Source: JBDHTS01 sp044220535
GTDB taxonomy: Bacteria; Pseudomonadota; Alphaproteobacteria; Micavibrionales; Micavibrionaceae
NCBI GenBank assembly: GCA_044220535.1
Contig: JBGAQU010000018.1
Location: 1 to 35,803 of the forward strand
Direction: 5' to 3'
DNA: 35,803 bases
Shown here in pieces: positions 1 to 8,700 of this stretch. Under the pieces are notes generated by a model. The model saw only the letters and a program-made list of their open reading frames with translations, did no database searches and was not told the origin of the DNA. Within the stretch, counting starts at the first letter, position 1. Every line of letters starts with the position of its first letter. Position numbers and translations under genes: made by a program.

Positions 1-243
1 GTCTCCGGGTCTTCGCGTAAATTTTTATTGCGTTGCCATGGCTGTTCAATGTAGCGTTTCTGCATGACCGCATTTGTGCATCATATCTCCGTTTTCCGCC
101 GCCGCGCGATGCACCGCGCCTGACGGCGCATATCTTTATTCTTTCAAGCCAAATCACTGTGCGCCGACCATGCTCTGAATTGTATTCAGTCGCATCTTTC
201 AGCTTTTTCCAACTTTTCATGTCGATGATGACAGGAGAGAACG

Positions 244-672
244 ATGACTGCTATTCAAGAAATAAAAGAACTGAGTACATCCTTTGCGGAAGCCGTGGCA
301 ATAATGGCAGGTGGCGCCTTGATTGGCACTGCTGTTGGATTAGCCTATTATTATTGTATTCCGCGTTCGGAATTTGTGCCACAGACCATTAACGATCTAC
401 CGCAGGAACAATGCATGCCTGGAATGCAAGGCATTCCGGGTCCATGCCGCGCCTTCCCAAGAGCATATCTTGAGACTAGGCTGAAAGAAATCAAGGGTGA
501 TCCTGCAAAATACCTGGAACAGCGGCAAGTGGACAAGTCAGTTGGAATCGGCGGCCTTGTCATGCTTATTTTTAGTTTTGGAGGAGCTGCTTGCATTGCA
601 TCGACGCCATCAGAAAAAGGGAAGCGCGACAAGCTAGAGGAAAAAGAGATCAAGCCTCCGACGCCTGTTTAG
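244..672 (+). CDS. Small two-helix membrane protein, paralogue A
   Basis: 142 residues, function not recognised. An AGGAGAG Shine-Dalgarno (SD) lies just before the ATG. A hydrophobic helix (about residues 18-38) is followed by a loop with PQTINDLP and two cysteines (QC...PC), then a GDPAKYLEQ segment, a second hydrophobic helix (about 100-118) and a charged tail ending PPTPV. The predicted layout is both ends in the cytoplasm and a cysteine-bearing loop outside. The gene at 1003-1449 has the same order of elements (PQTVNDMP, NPQSYLEN, GPTPL), so the two are probably diverged tandem duplicates. The function is unknown. That it is a real gene is supported by the SD and by the paralogue. Confidence 0.75.
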   Translation: MTAIQEIKELSTSFAEAVAIMAGGALIGTAVGLAYYYCIPRSEFVPQTINDLPQEQCMPGMQGIPGPCRAFPRAYLETRLKEIKGDPAKYLEQRQVDKSVGIGGLVMLIFSFGGAACIASTPSEKGKRDKLEEKEIKPPTPV

Positions 673-685
673 CCTAGCAAGTCTT

Positions 686-895
686 TAAATAAACCGCAGA
701 GGCGCGGAGGACGCAGAGAAGAAAAAAAGTTTAACACGAAGACCGCGAAGGTTATCACGAAGCGCACGAAGGCTTTGTGTACTTCTCTTATCTTCTTTGG
801 CTTCGTGTTAGACTTTTCTTACGGGGATATTACTCTGCGTTCTCCTGCCTTCGCGAAAGCTACGGCGAGGCAGGCTGCTCCTCTGCGGTTAAATT
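686..895. repeat. Compound extragenic palindrome (CGCAGAG/CACGAAG type)
   Basis: This fills most of the 330-base gap between the two paralogues. The outer arms pair AACCGCAGAGG (692-702) with CCTCTGCGGTT (880-890), and GGACGCAGAG (709-718) with CTCTGCGTTC (833-842). Inner arms pair AGTTTAACACGAAG (728-741) with CTTCGTGTTAGACT (801-814). The arms are built from short tandem words, CGCAGAG and CACGAAG, a style seen in extragenic repeats of many environmental bacteria. The 3' arm is interrupted by a second small hairpin. It may end transcription or shape the transcript between the flanking genes; this is inference. Confidence 0.8.
844..874. repeat. Nested hairpin inserted in the palindrome's 3' arm
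   Basis: CCTGCCT (844-850) pairs with AGGCAGG (868-874) around a TCGCGAAAGCTACGGCG core. In the opposite arm only about five bases (CGCGG) occupy the matching place, so this looks like a separate small palindromic element inserted into the larger one. Confidence 0.6.
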
Positions 896-1002
896 TTTTA
901 ACGTGCAATTTACAAAGAATTCTCCAAGTCTAAAAAAACAGGCTTGAATAAGTACGGATTTAATATAGATGATGACTGTTCTTATCCAAGGGAGCTTTTT
1001 TC

Positions 1003-1449
1003 ATGCAGAATGTCACCCCTAAACTCAACAAATCTATAGTCATCGGGCTTACAGCTTTAGTCGCTGCGTTTGGTGCCGCAGGTGCTTTAGGAACCAGAAG
1101 CGCTTACTATCATTATGCGTCCCGTCCTGAAATGCCTCAGACCGTTAATGATATGCCTTACTGGCTGTTGGAAAAATGTGTTGTATCTGCAGGCGCTGCT
1201 GGAGGGGCAGCTGAAATGTGTTCCCCGCTTTCGGAAGACGCGCAGCTGGGAAATTTTCATTGGGTGCAGAATAATCCGCAATCATATCTGGAAAATGTTC
1301 ATCGGAGCAACAGTGATACGGTTGCTGTATTTGGCTTTTTGGCCGGTACGCTCCTCGGCGGGATCGCTTCATTTGCAATGGGAAAGAGATTGGCAGACAG
1401 TAAGCAGGTTAAGACAAACGACCTTAACGAAGGTCCGACTCCTCTTTAA
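1003..1449 (+). CDS. Small two-helix membrane protein, paralogue B
   Basis: 148 residues, function not recognised. AAGGGAG lies eight bases before the ATG. The order is a short charged N-terminus, a hydrophobic helix (about 11-30), a loop with PQTVNDMP and two cysteines (KC...MC), the segment NPQSYLEN, a second glycine-rich helix (about 107-127) and a polar tail ending GPTPL. It shares this order and several motifs with the protein at 244-672. It ends 79 bases before serA, so co-transcription is possible but not shown. It is probably an inner-membrane protein. Confidence 0.75.
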   Translation: MQNVTPKLNKSIVIGLTALVAAFGAAGALGTRSAYYHYASRPEMPQTVNDMPYWLLEKCVVSAGAAGGAAEMCSPLSEDAQLGNFHWVQNNPQSYLENVHRSNSDTVAVFGFLAGTLLGGIASFAMGKRLADSKQVKTNDLNEGPTPL

Positions 1450-1528
1450 AAATTTCTTTTATAAATTTGCTGCACCTGTTAAAGCCTTAGGTCTGTTTTT
1501 CTCCAACAAGACAAAATGGGGTGCCACA

Positions 1529-3136
1529 ATGTCTAAGACTGCCAAGGCTGTGAAGCCGAAAGTCCTTATTGCCGACAAGATGGACAAGCTTGCGGCCGAA
1601 ATCTTTCAGAACAACGGGATCGAGATCGATATTAAGCCGGGCTTAAGCCCCGAGGAGCTGGCGCAGATTGCCGGGCAGTATGACGGGATCGCGGCGCGAT
1701 CATCCGCCAAGATCACGGCGGCGGTGATCAGTGCAGCCCTGCCGCGCCTGAAAATCATCGGGCGGGCCGGGATTGGCGTCGATACGATCGACGTGCCTGC
1801 GGCGACGGAGGCAGGCGTGATCGTCATGAACACGCCGTTCGGGAATTCGATCACGACGGCAGAGCATGCCATTGCGATGATGTTCGCGCTGGCGCGGCAG
1901 ATCCCGCAGGCCAATGCGTCGACGCATGCGGGGAAATGGGAAAAATCAAAGTTTATGGGCGTGGAGCTGTATGGCAAAACGCTGGGCGTGATCGGCTGCG
2001 GCAATATCGGGTCGATCGTGGCTTCGCGGGCTATCGGCCTGCAGATGAAGGTCGCTGCCTATGACCCGTTCCTGACGCCGGAGCGGGCGAAGGAGCTGGG
2101 GGTTGAGAAGGTGGAATTGGACGATCTGCTGGCCAAGGCGGATTTCATCACCATCCATGTGCCGAAGAATGAGAAGACGGCGAATCTGCTGAACAAAGAC
2201 TCTCTGGCGAAAACCAAAAAGGGCGTGCGGATTATTAATTGCGCGCGGGGCGGGATTATCGTCGAGACCGATCTGAAAGAAGCGCTGGATTCCGGCCATG
2301 TGGCGGGCGCGGCGCTGGATGTGTTCGAGACGGAACCGGCGACGGAGAATGTTTTGTTCAATCATCCGAATGTGGTGTGCACGCCGCATCTGGGTGCCTC
2401 GACAGGCGAGGCGCAGGTGAATGTGGCAATCCAGGTGGCGGAGCAGATGTCCGACTTCCTGAACAACGGCGCGGTTTCGAACGCGGTGAATATGCCGTCG
2501 ATCACGGCCGAGGAAGCGCCGAAGCTGAAACCCTATATGAAGCTGGCCGAGCAATTGGGCAGTTTCGCGGGGCAGATCGCGGAAAGCGCAATCACGAAGG
2601 TTGAGGTTGAGTATCAGGGGGCGGCGGCGGAGCTGAACACGCGGCCCTTGACAGCCATTGCGCTGGCCAGCCTTTTGAAGGCGCAGGTCGAGTCGGTGAA
2701 CATGGTCAACGCGGCGCAGGTGGCGAAGGCGCGCGGCATCGCGGTCGCCGATACGCGCACGGAGGAGTGCGAATTCCATGCGGCGGTGAAGATCACGCTG
2801 ACCACGGAAAAGGGCGTCAGCACATTGACCGGGACGCTGTTCGCGGGACGCGAGCCGCGGATCGTGGAGATCGAGGGCGTGCCGATTGAAGCGGGCGTGA
2901 CCAGCCACATGCTGTTTATCCGCAATGAGGACAAGCCCGGCATGATCGGCGGCCTTGGCACCATTCTGGCCAGTGAGGGCCAGAACATCGCCGATTTCCG
3001 GCTGGGCCGGGTGCAGGCGGGGGGCACGGCGGTGTCGCTGGTGTCGCTGGACGCCGGGCTGCCGGACAATCTGTTCGAGAAGCTGAAAGCGCTGCCGCAA
3101 ATCCGGCAGGTGACAAGGCTGGTATTCGCGGTTTAA
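1529..3136 (+). CDS. serA: D-3-phosphoglycerate dehydrogenase
   Basis: It oxidises 3-phosphoglycerate to 3-phosphohydroxypyruvate with NAD, the first step of serine synthesis, in the cytoplasm. The 535 residues match the long form: catalytic and NAD-binding domains, an intervening domain and a C-terminal ACT domain. Visible motifs are GRAGIGVDTID, the nucleotide-binding GCGNIGS (about 156-162), NCARGG with the substrate-binding arginine (about 240), ALDVFETEP and TPHLGAST with the catalytic histidine (about 287). The ACT domain starts near residue 460 (LFIRNEDKPGMIGG) and in this family often binds serine as feedback inhibitor. The frame stays open upstream to 1115, but that part overlaps paralogue B in another frame. 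The ATG before SKTAKAVKPK fits the family start. The gene at 3160 follows after 23 bases. Confidence 0.96.
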   Translation: MSKTAKAVKPKVLIADKMDKLAAEIFQNNGIEIDIKPGLSPEELAQIAGQYDGIAARSSAKITAAVISAALPRLKIIGRAGIGVDTIDVPAATEAGVIVMNTPFGNSITTAEHAIAMMFALARQIPQANASTHAGKWEKSKFMGVELYGKTLGVIGCGNIGSIVASRAIGLQMKVAAYDPFLTPERAKELGVEKVELDDLLAKADFITIHVPKNEKTANLLNKDSLAKTKKGVRIINCARGGIIVETDLKEALDSGHVAGAALDVFETEPATENVLFNHPNVVCTPHLGASTGEAQVNVAIQVAEQMSDFLNNGAVSNAVNMPSITAEEAPKLKPYMKLAEQLGSFAGQIAESAITKVEVEYQGAAAELNTRPLTAIALASLLKAQVESVNMVNAAQVAKARGIAVADTRTEECEFHAAVKITLTTEKGVSTLTGTLFAGREPRIVEIEGVPIEAGVTSHMLFIRNEDKPGMIGGLGTILASEGQNIADFRLGRVQAGGTAVSLVSLDAGLPDNLFEKLKALPQIRQVTRLVFAV

Positions 3137-3159
3137 GACCATGCGCCGGAGGACCAATC

Positions 3160-3465
3160 ATGAAAAAGCGCGCGCGGGAATTTAATGACCTTGTGAAGGC
3201 CATGAAGGCATGGCTTGATCCGGACGGGCCCTATCAGCAGAAAATCCTGCGGGACCTGGCGGCGGACCCTGTGGCCTTGAACATTAAGCTTTCAAGGCCG
3301 GCCCCGGACGGCGATTTTGAAATTATCTTCGTGAAGGCGTCCGAGGCGGAGGAGTCTGTGCGCCGGTTGTCCACGCTGCATGATACAATTGAAATCCTGT
3401 CCTTCGCGGAAGGCATGCGGCTGGCGCAAAGACCGAATTGCAGCGGCGGGGCTTATATAGTCTAG
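3160..3465 (+). CDS. Small hypothetical protein downstream of serA
   Basis: 101 residues, not recognised. A strong GGAGGA sits seven bases before the ATG, 23 bases after the serA stop, so it is probably in the serA transcript. The protein is soluble, has no signal peptide, and mixes charged helices with a short predicted beta stretch (FEIIFVKA). There is no motif that links it to serine synthesis. Confidence 0.7.
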   Translation: MKKRAREFNDLVKAMKAWLDPDGPYQQKILRDLAADPVALNIKLSRPAPDGDFEIIFVKASEAEESVRRLSTLHDTIEILSFAEGMRLAQRPNCSGGAYIV

Positions 3466-3552
3466 GAAGGCCGGAAGCTGATTGCCTTAAACCCGGCGCT
3501 GCAGGATGCAGGCGGGACGAACCATTTTGTGATGTAGCCTGCCGTGGTCAAG

Positions 3553-3593
3553 GGATTGGCGGCCAATCCGGCCCTATCAAAATTCAGGGCCGG
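3553..3593. terminator. Two overlapping hairpins between convergent genes
   Basis: GGATTGG-CGG-CCAATCC (3553-3569) overlaps a second stem, CCGGCCCT (3568-3575) with AGGGCCGG (3586-3593). They lie between the serA unit and the minus-strand gene that ends at 3584. Neither has a clear T-run, so a role as a bidirectional terminator is only plausible. Confidence 0.4.
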
Positions 3594-3916
3594 ACAGGAG
3601 TGTAGACGCAGCTGACCGTCCCGTCCGGTTTGGTCTGGATGCTAATCGCGGTATTGGCCGGTTGATTTTCAACGCAGATGGCAACGGGATCGGGGGATGC
3701 CGCTTTGTCAAAAACCCATTCAATCCCCTGACCCGCAGCCAGGCCTGTGGCCATTCCGGCGAGGCCAAGCCCCAAGGCATAACCGGTCAATTTAAGGTCA
3801 TCCCCACTGTTGCCCATGAAAAGAGCCACTTTGCCTGACCGAACGGCATGGATAGCGCCAGCGGCAGCCCCTGCAAACAATCCGGTCAATCCAAGCGCCG
3901 TTATAAGAATATTCAT
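3584..3916 (-). CDS. Small membrane protein with cysteine pair
   Basis: 110 residues, function not recognised. The frame is open to 3973, but the ATG at 3916 (MNILITALGL) has a good GGAGG seven bases upstream and starts directly with a hydrophobic helix, so it is the better start. Two glycine- and alanine-rich hydrophobic segments (about 2-25 and 45-65) are followed by a polar C-terminal part with two cysteines (AICVEN and VSCVYT). It is divergent from gabD with 89 bases between the starts, and convergent with the serA unit. It is not obviously related to the two paralogues at the left edge. Confidence 0.6.
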   Translation of the reverse strand: MNILITALGLTGLFAGAAAGAIHAVRSGKVALFMGNSGDDLKLTGYALGLGLAGMATGLAAGQGIEWVFDKAASPDPVAICVENQPANTAISIQTKPDGTVSCVYTPVRP

Positions 3917-4005
3917 CGTTGCCTCCGTAATATGATTGATAAATTCGGTCATGGCTTTATGTTTGTCAACCATCTGACATCAGGCATGGCGAAAGGATCG
4001 CGACC

Positions 4006-5451
4006 ATGACAACGGCATTCATCATGAATAAAGCCTATATTGACGGGCAGTGGGTCGCGGCACAGGACGGAAAGGGTTTTCCTGTGACCAATCCGGCGGA
4101 TGGAAAGTTGCTGGGCCTGGTGCCGGATCTGGGGGTGACCGATACAGAAAAAGCGATTGCCGCCGCGAAGAAAGCCTTCCCGCTGTGGGCGAAGAAGACG
4201 GCGAAGGAGCGCGCGAAGATCATGCGCGCGTGGTTCGAGCTGATTTTGAAGCATGCCGACGGCCTCGCCGCGCTGTTGACCGCCGAACAGGGGAAGCCGC
4301 TCAAGGAGGCGAAGGGGGAGATCGTTTACGGCGCGGCGTTTATCGAATGGTTCGGGGAGGAGGCGAAGCGCGCCTATGGCGAGACGATCCCGACCTTCAA
4401 GCCCGATGCGCGGGTGTTCGTGATCAAGCAGCCGGTCGGCGTCGTGGCGGCGGTCACGCCGTGGAATTTTCCCAATGCGATGATCACGCGGAAAGTCGCG
4501 CCCGCGATTGCAGCGGGGTGCACAGTGGTGCTGAAACCCGCGGAGGATACGCCGCTGTCGGCGCTGGCGCTGGCGAAACTGGCGGAAGAAGCGGGGCTGC
4601 CGCCGGGCGTGCTGAATATCGTAACGACGACGGATGCGAAGGGTGTCGGTGAAGTGCTGACGACGCATCCGGATGTGCGGAAGATTTCATTTACCGGGTC
4701 GACCGAGGTCGGGAAGATTTTGTTCCGGCAGGCGTCGTCGACGGTTAAGAAGATGTCGCTGGAGCTGGGCGGCAACGCGCCGTTTATTGTGTTTGAAAGC
4801 GCGGACCTGGACAAGGCCGCGGACGGGGCGATCATCTGCAAGTTCCGCAATGCGGGGCAGACGTGCGTTTGCGCCAACCGGATCTATGTGCAGGATTCGG
4901 TGTATGACGCGTTCCAGGCGAAGCTTGTGGAACGGGTGAAGAAACTGAAAACAGGGCCGGGCGATCGGGACGGCGTCGAGATCGGACCGCTGATCAACGA
5001 ACAGGGGATCGAGAAAGTCCGCAGGCATGTTGCGGACGCGAAGGCCAAGGGCGCGAAGGTAATTTGCGGCGGCGGGGATGATAAGGCGGGCGCGTTGTTT
5101 TTCGAGCCGACGATTTTGGGCGATATGACTCCGGATATGATCTTAAAGAAAGAAGAAACGTTCGGGCCGGTGGCCGGGCTGTTCCGGTTCAGGACGGAAG
5201 AAGAGGCTGTGCAGCAGGCCAATGATACGGAGTTCGGCCTAGCCTCTTATTTCTACAGCCGCGATATGGCGCAGTGTTTCCGAGTGTCGGAGGCGCTGGA
5301 ATACGGGATGGTTGCCATTAACGAAGCCATATTGTCCACGGAAGTGGCGCCGTTTGGCGGCATCAAAGAGTCGGGGATAGGTCGCGAAGGGTCGAAATAT
5401 GGTATTGAGGACTTTTTGGAAATAAAATACGTTTTGGCTGGCGGATTGTGA
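4006..5451 (+). CDS. gabD: NAD(P)-dependent succinate-semialdehyde dehydrogenase
   Basis: Aldehyde dehydrogenase superfamily, 481 residues, the usual GabD length. It oxidises succinate semialdehyde to succinate, the last step of 4-aminobutyrate breakdown. Motifs are TPWNFPNAMITRK with the cofactor-binding segment, FTGSTEVGK, LELGGNAPF with the general-base glutamate (about 253), and NAGQTCVCANR with the nucleophilic cysteine (about 287), followed by EETFGPVA. The paired cysteines in GQTCVCANR are typical of the GabD branch. GAAAGGA lies eight bases before the chosen ATG; a second in-frame ATG six codons on is less well placed. No 4-aminobutyrate aminotransferase gene is adjacent, so related semialdehydes remain possible substrates. 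Confidence 0.9.
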   Translation: MTTAFIMNKAYIDGQWVAAQDGKGFPVTNPADGKLLGLVPDLGVTDTEKAIAAAKKAFPLWAKKTAKERAKIMRAWFELILKHADGLAALLTAEQGKPLKEAKGEIVYGAAFIEWFGEEAKRAYGETIPTFKPDARVFVIKQPVGVVAAVTPWNFPNAMITRKVAPAIAAGCTVVLKPAEDTPLSALALAKLAEEAGLPPGVLNIVTTTDAKGVGEVLTTHPDVRKISFTGSTEVGKILFRQASSTVKKMSLELGGNAPFIVFESADLDKAADGAIICKFRNAGQTCVCANRIYVQDSVYDAFQAKLVERVKKLKTGPGDRDGVEIGPLINEQGIEKVRRHVADAKAKGAKVICGGGDDKAGALFFEPTILGDMTPDMILKKEETFGPVAGLFRFRTEEEAVQQANDTEFGLASYFYSRDMAQCFRVSEALEYGMVAINEAILSTEVAPFGGIKESGIGREGSKYGIEDFLEIKYVLAGGL

Positions 5452-5634
5452 TTCGGCCCCAAAAGGGCTTAAGCGTAGCGGTTGACTGGGTTTTTTGGCC
5501 TTTATTGACGAAAAAAGGAACAAAAAAACGGTGACAGGCGTTACAAAATCGATCCGCTGGCGGGCTTCCCAAAGCCTGCTAAGGCCTTTGTCTGACAGGA
5601 AAAAAAGTTTTTTAAAGAAACATTAACATAATGT

Positions 5635-5664
5635 TTGACAATTCAGGGCGAAACGTACTAAATA
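5635..5664 (+). promoter_or_regulatory. Probable sigma-70 promoter of the adhesin gene
   Basis: A perfect TTGACA (5635-5640) is followed by CTAAAT at 17 bases or TAAATA at 18 bases. It lies in an AT-rich stretch preceded by A- and T-runs (5600-5632) that could act as an UP element. The leader to the start codon would be about 50 bases. The rest of the 269-base gap after gabD shows nothing convincing. Confidence 0.6.
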
Positions 5665-5720
5665 TAGTGACCCGAAATTCAGTTTTCATATTACTCTGTG
5701 TGTGTACCTAATAGGAGCTC

Positions 5721-8700
5721 ATGATGGCGGATCAAAGCAAAGCAGCGGCAAATGCAACCACGACGGATGGGAAAGCGGGTGGTGGGACAATCAGTCTTCC
5801 CTCAAGCAGCCCTACGCTGGATTTCAGCAGTGTTAGTGTCCAGGGCATGACCATCAATGACAAGGGTCAGCTGGTCATTACATTTGATCCCCAAACCGGC
5901 ATCAAGCCGCTGACCATTGAAAACTTCCAGCAACTGGCGCAGAGCAATGCGACCATCGCCCTCAAAGACGGCAAATCCATCGACACGCACAGCCTGTACC
6001 AGACGCTTGCCGGCGCCCTGCCGGCCGATGCCGCCAAACAACACGCCGCTTTTGAAATCGCCGCCCCGCATGCAGGCGAAATGAAAACCGTCAACCTGGT
6101 CGCAGGCCAGGATTACCAGCTGCCACAAATCGGCGCGCAGGATAAAGTCGTTGAAAAAGGCGGCGCGCTGATCATCACCTTCGCCGATAACGGCGTGCTG
6201 ATCCTTGCCAATTTTGAAGACGCGATGAAGGCACAGGATGCAACCCATTTGCTGATTAACGGCAAGACGCTTGGCCTGGCCGAACTGCAAGACCAATACA
6301 ATCTGTCCAGCGCGCATGAGCAAGTGGCAAAGAACGATAACAACCTGGACGATGTCGCCCAGCAACTGGCAGGCGTTGAACCTGCGGCCGGTCCGAACGG
6401 TGCAGGCGGCCGCGCGAGCGCGGGCGGATTCGGCTTCCAGAGCTCGATCGACGCCGCGCCTTTGGGCACGCCTCCCTATATCGGTCCGATCGGCCCGACA
6501 CAGCTTGCTTTCGGCCTTCCGGAAGGACAACTGCAGAAATACTTTATTCCGACACCAGATGCTCCGGAAGCCTTCCCGCCCGGCATCACAGTCAATGGCA
6601 GCCTGGTCAACGCCCTCCAGGCGCCGGACGCGATCGTCAAGGAAGACCATTCCATTTTCGTGCCGATCACGGCAACCCTGGATTCCCATGGTTCCGCAAA
6701 CCAGGTTCTGACCATCACGGTCACGGGTATTGATGCGTCATGGCATCTGACCAATGCAGACGGCACATACGACGCCGCCACCGGCACCTGGACCATCACC
6801 ATGCCCGCCGGCCAGAACTATGTCGGCGGCCTGACGTTTGAACCGCCTGCCAATGCCGATGTCGACATGACGGGCCTGCATGGCGTCGCGACGTCATACG
6901 ATCCTGCGGCCAACGCTTCGGCGTCCAGCAGCATCGATTTCCAGGTTATTACAGACGCCGTCGCCGACGTGCCGAATCTTGACGCCGCCAATGCGGGCGT
7001 CGAAGGCGGCCATACCGTCGCGATTGCAATTACGACGTCCGTTACCGATACAGACGGTTCGGAAATCATTCAAAAGATCACGGTCGAGGGCTTGCCTGTG
7101 GGGGCGACTCTGAACCATGGCACCGTCAGCGGCGGTGTGTGGACACTAAGCGTGGCAGACCTTACCGGTCTCACGATAACCGTGCCCAAGAACACGGTAG
7201 GCGGCGATTATAACCTGATCGTCAAATCATATTCACACGAACAGAATCTGAGTGGTACCGAAGTGGACTTTACCGATAATACAGCCGTCGCGACCGACGG
7301 CCTTACCCTGCACGTTACGCCGAACGCTATTCCTATCATCCTGCCGCCGGCCATCCTGGCAGTTGATGAAACAAACCTTGCGCCCGTCACCGGCACCAGC
7401 ATCAGCGGACATGTTTCCGTGGATTACGGTATCGACGCAGGCGGCATCGGTATCAAGCCGAACAATTCGTTCAAGACAGCAGGATCGCTGGAAGGCGGCA
7501 CGCTGACATCAGGCGGCGAGGCCGTTACCGTCGCGACCACGGCCAACGGTTATGTCGGCACCGCAAACGGCGCGACGGTGTTCACTTTTGTGATCAACCC
7601 GAACGGCGATTACACCTTTACACAGTTCAAGCCGCTGGATCACGCCGACGGCGCGAACCCCAACGACGTCATCTCGCTGAAATTCGGCGTTGTGGCGACA
7701 GATATTGACGGCGACCGTGCCTATGCACCGATCACCATCAACGTCCTGGACGATGCGCCGGTTGCGCATAACGACGTCAATCATTTCTATTCCAATGTCG
7801 GCCACACGGACGGCAACGTCATCACCGGCCTGCATGGCGGCGCGGGCGCTGCCGATACGGTCAGCCACGACGTACCGAACCATGTGACGAAAGTGCAGTT
7901 CGGTTCCACGGTTGTTGACGTTCCGGAGACAGGTACGGCGACAATCGCCGGCGCGCACGGCGTACTAACGATTGCTGCAGACGGTTCCTATACTTATGCA
8001 GCGACTGGCGGTGGTTCCAGCACATCGATCATCGACACGCCGCACCACTTCACGGGCAACAGCTTCCCGACCGACCTGAAGGAGACCAAAGCGATCACAG
8101 GCGATGACCTGAACGCTCTGGGCGTGGCGCATTCCAACATGGCGGTCAACGGCGATACGGTCGTTTCCGGCCAGATCACCTTTGAAGGCGCCGGTTACAC
8201 CAACTCCTTCGGTGCGTTCACCATTGGCGCGGACGGTACATTGCAGCCGGCGACCATGATCAACCCGGCGGTTGACGGTACGGGCGCCTCTTTCACCCTA
8301 AACACACCAGCAAGTGCGGTAGAGCTAGGCTTCTTCATCGTCGCCAACGGCGCGAATGTGAACCACAGCTATCCGGGCATCGATTTCTCAACCGGCACGC
8401 TGAACTTCGTGTACGACAACGGCCTGGCAGGCGAGCGCGCGGCGAAAGTCACCGACGCGGGCAGCCATGTCAGCCTGGTCTACACCGACACGACCGGTCA
8501 TGAGACGGTGATTGACGGCCCGATCTTCTTCACGACAGATCGCGGCGGTTCCAACAGCCTGAACTATGACGGCCAGGTTCATACCATTTCCGGCGTCGGC
8601 GCGGACGACACCACACTGCGCATCGGTTTTGAAGACCTGCCTGTGGGCGGCGACGGTTACCTGAACCAGGACAATGATTATAACGACATCATTTTCGACC

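Noticed and set aside
33..392. 119-codon plus-strand frame at the left edge
   Set aside because: It lacks an SD and overlaps the better-supported gene at 244. The first 243 bases hold no feature I can support.
1115..1528. Extending serA upstream by 138 codons
   Set aside because: The extension overlaps paralogue B in another frame and does not resemble any SerA N-terminus. The ATG at 1529 fits the family.
1946..3157. A 403-codon minus-strand open frame opposite serA
   Set aside because: Its arginine-, histidine- and leucine-rich sequence is a shadow of serA codon use, and no known motif was seen.
5452..5634. Terminator for gabD at GCCCCAAAAGGGC
   Set aside because: The stem is only four base pairs and the T-run is too distant; I could not support it.
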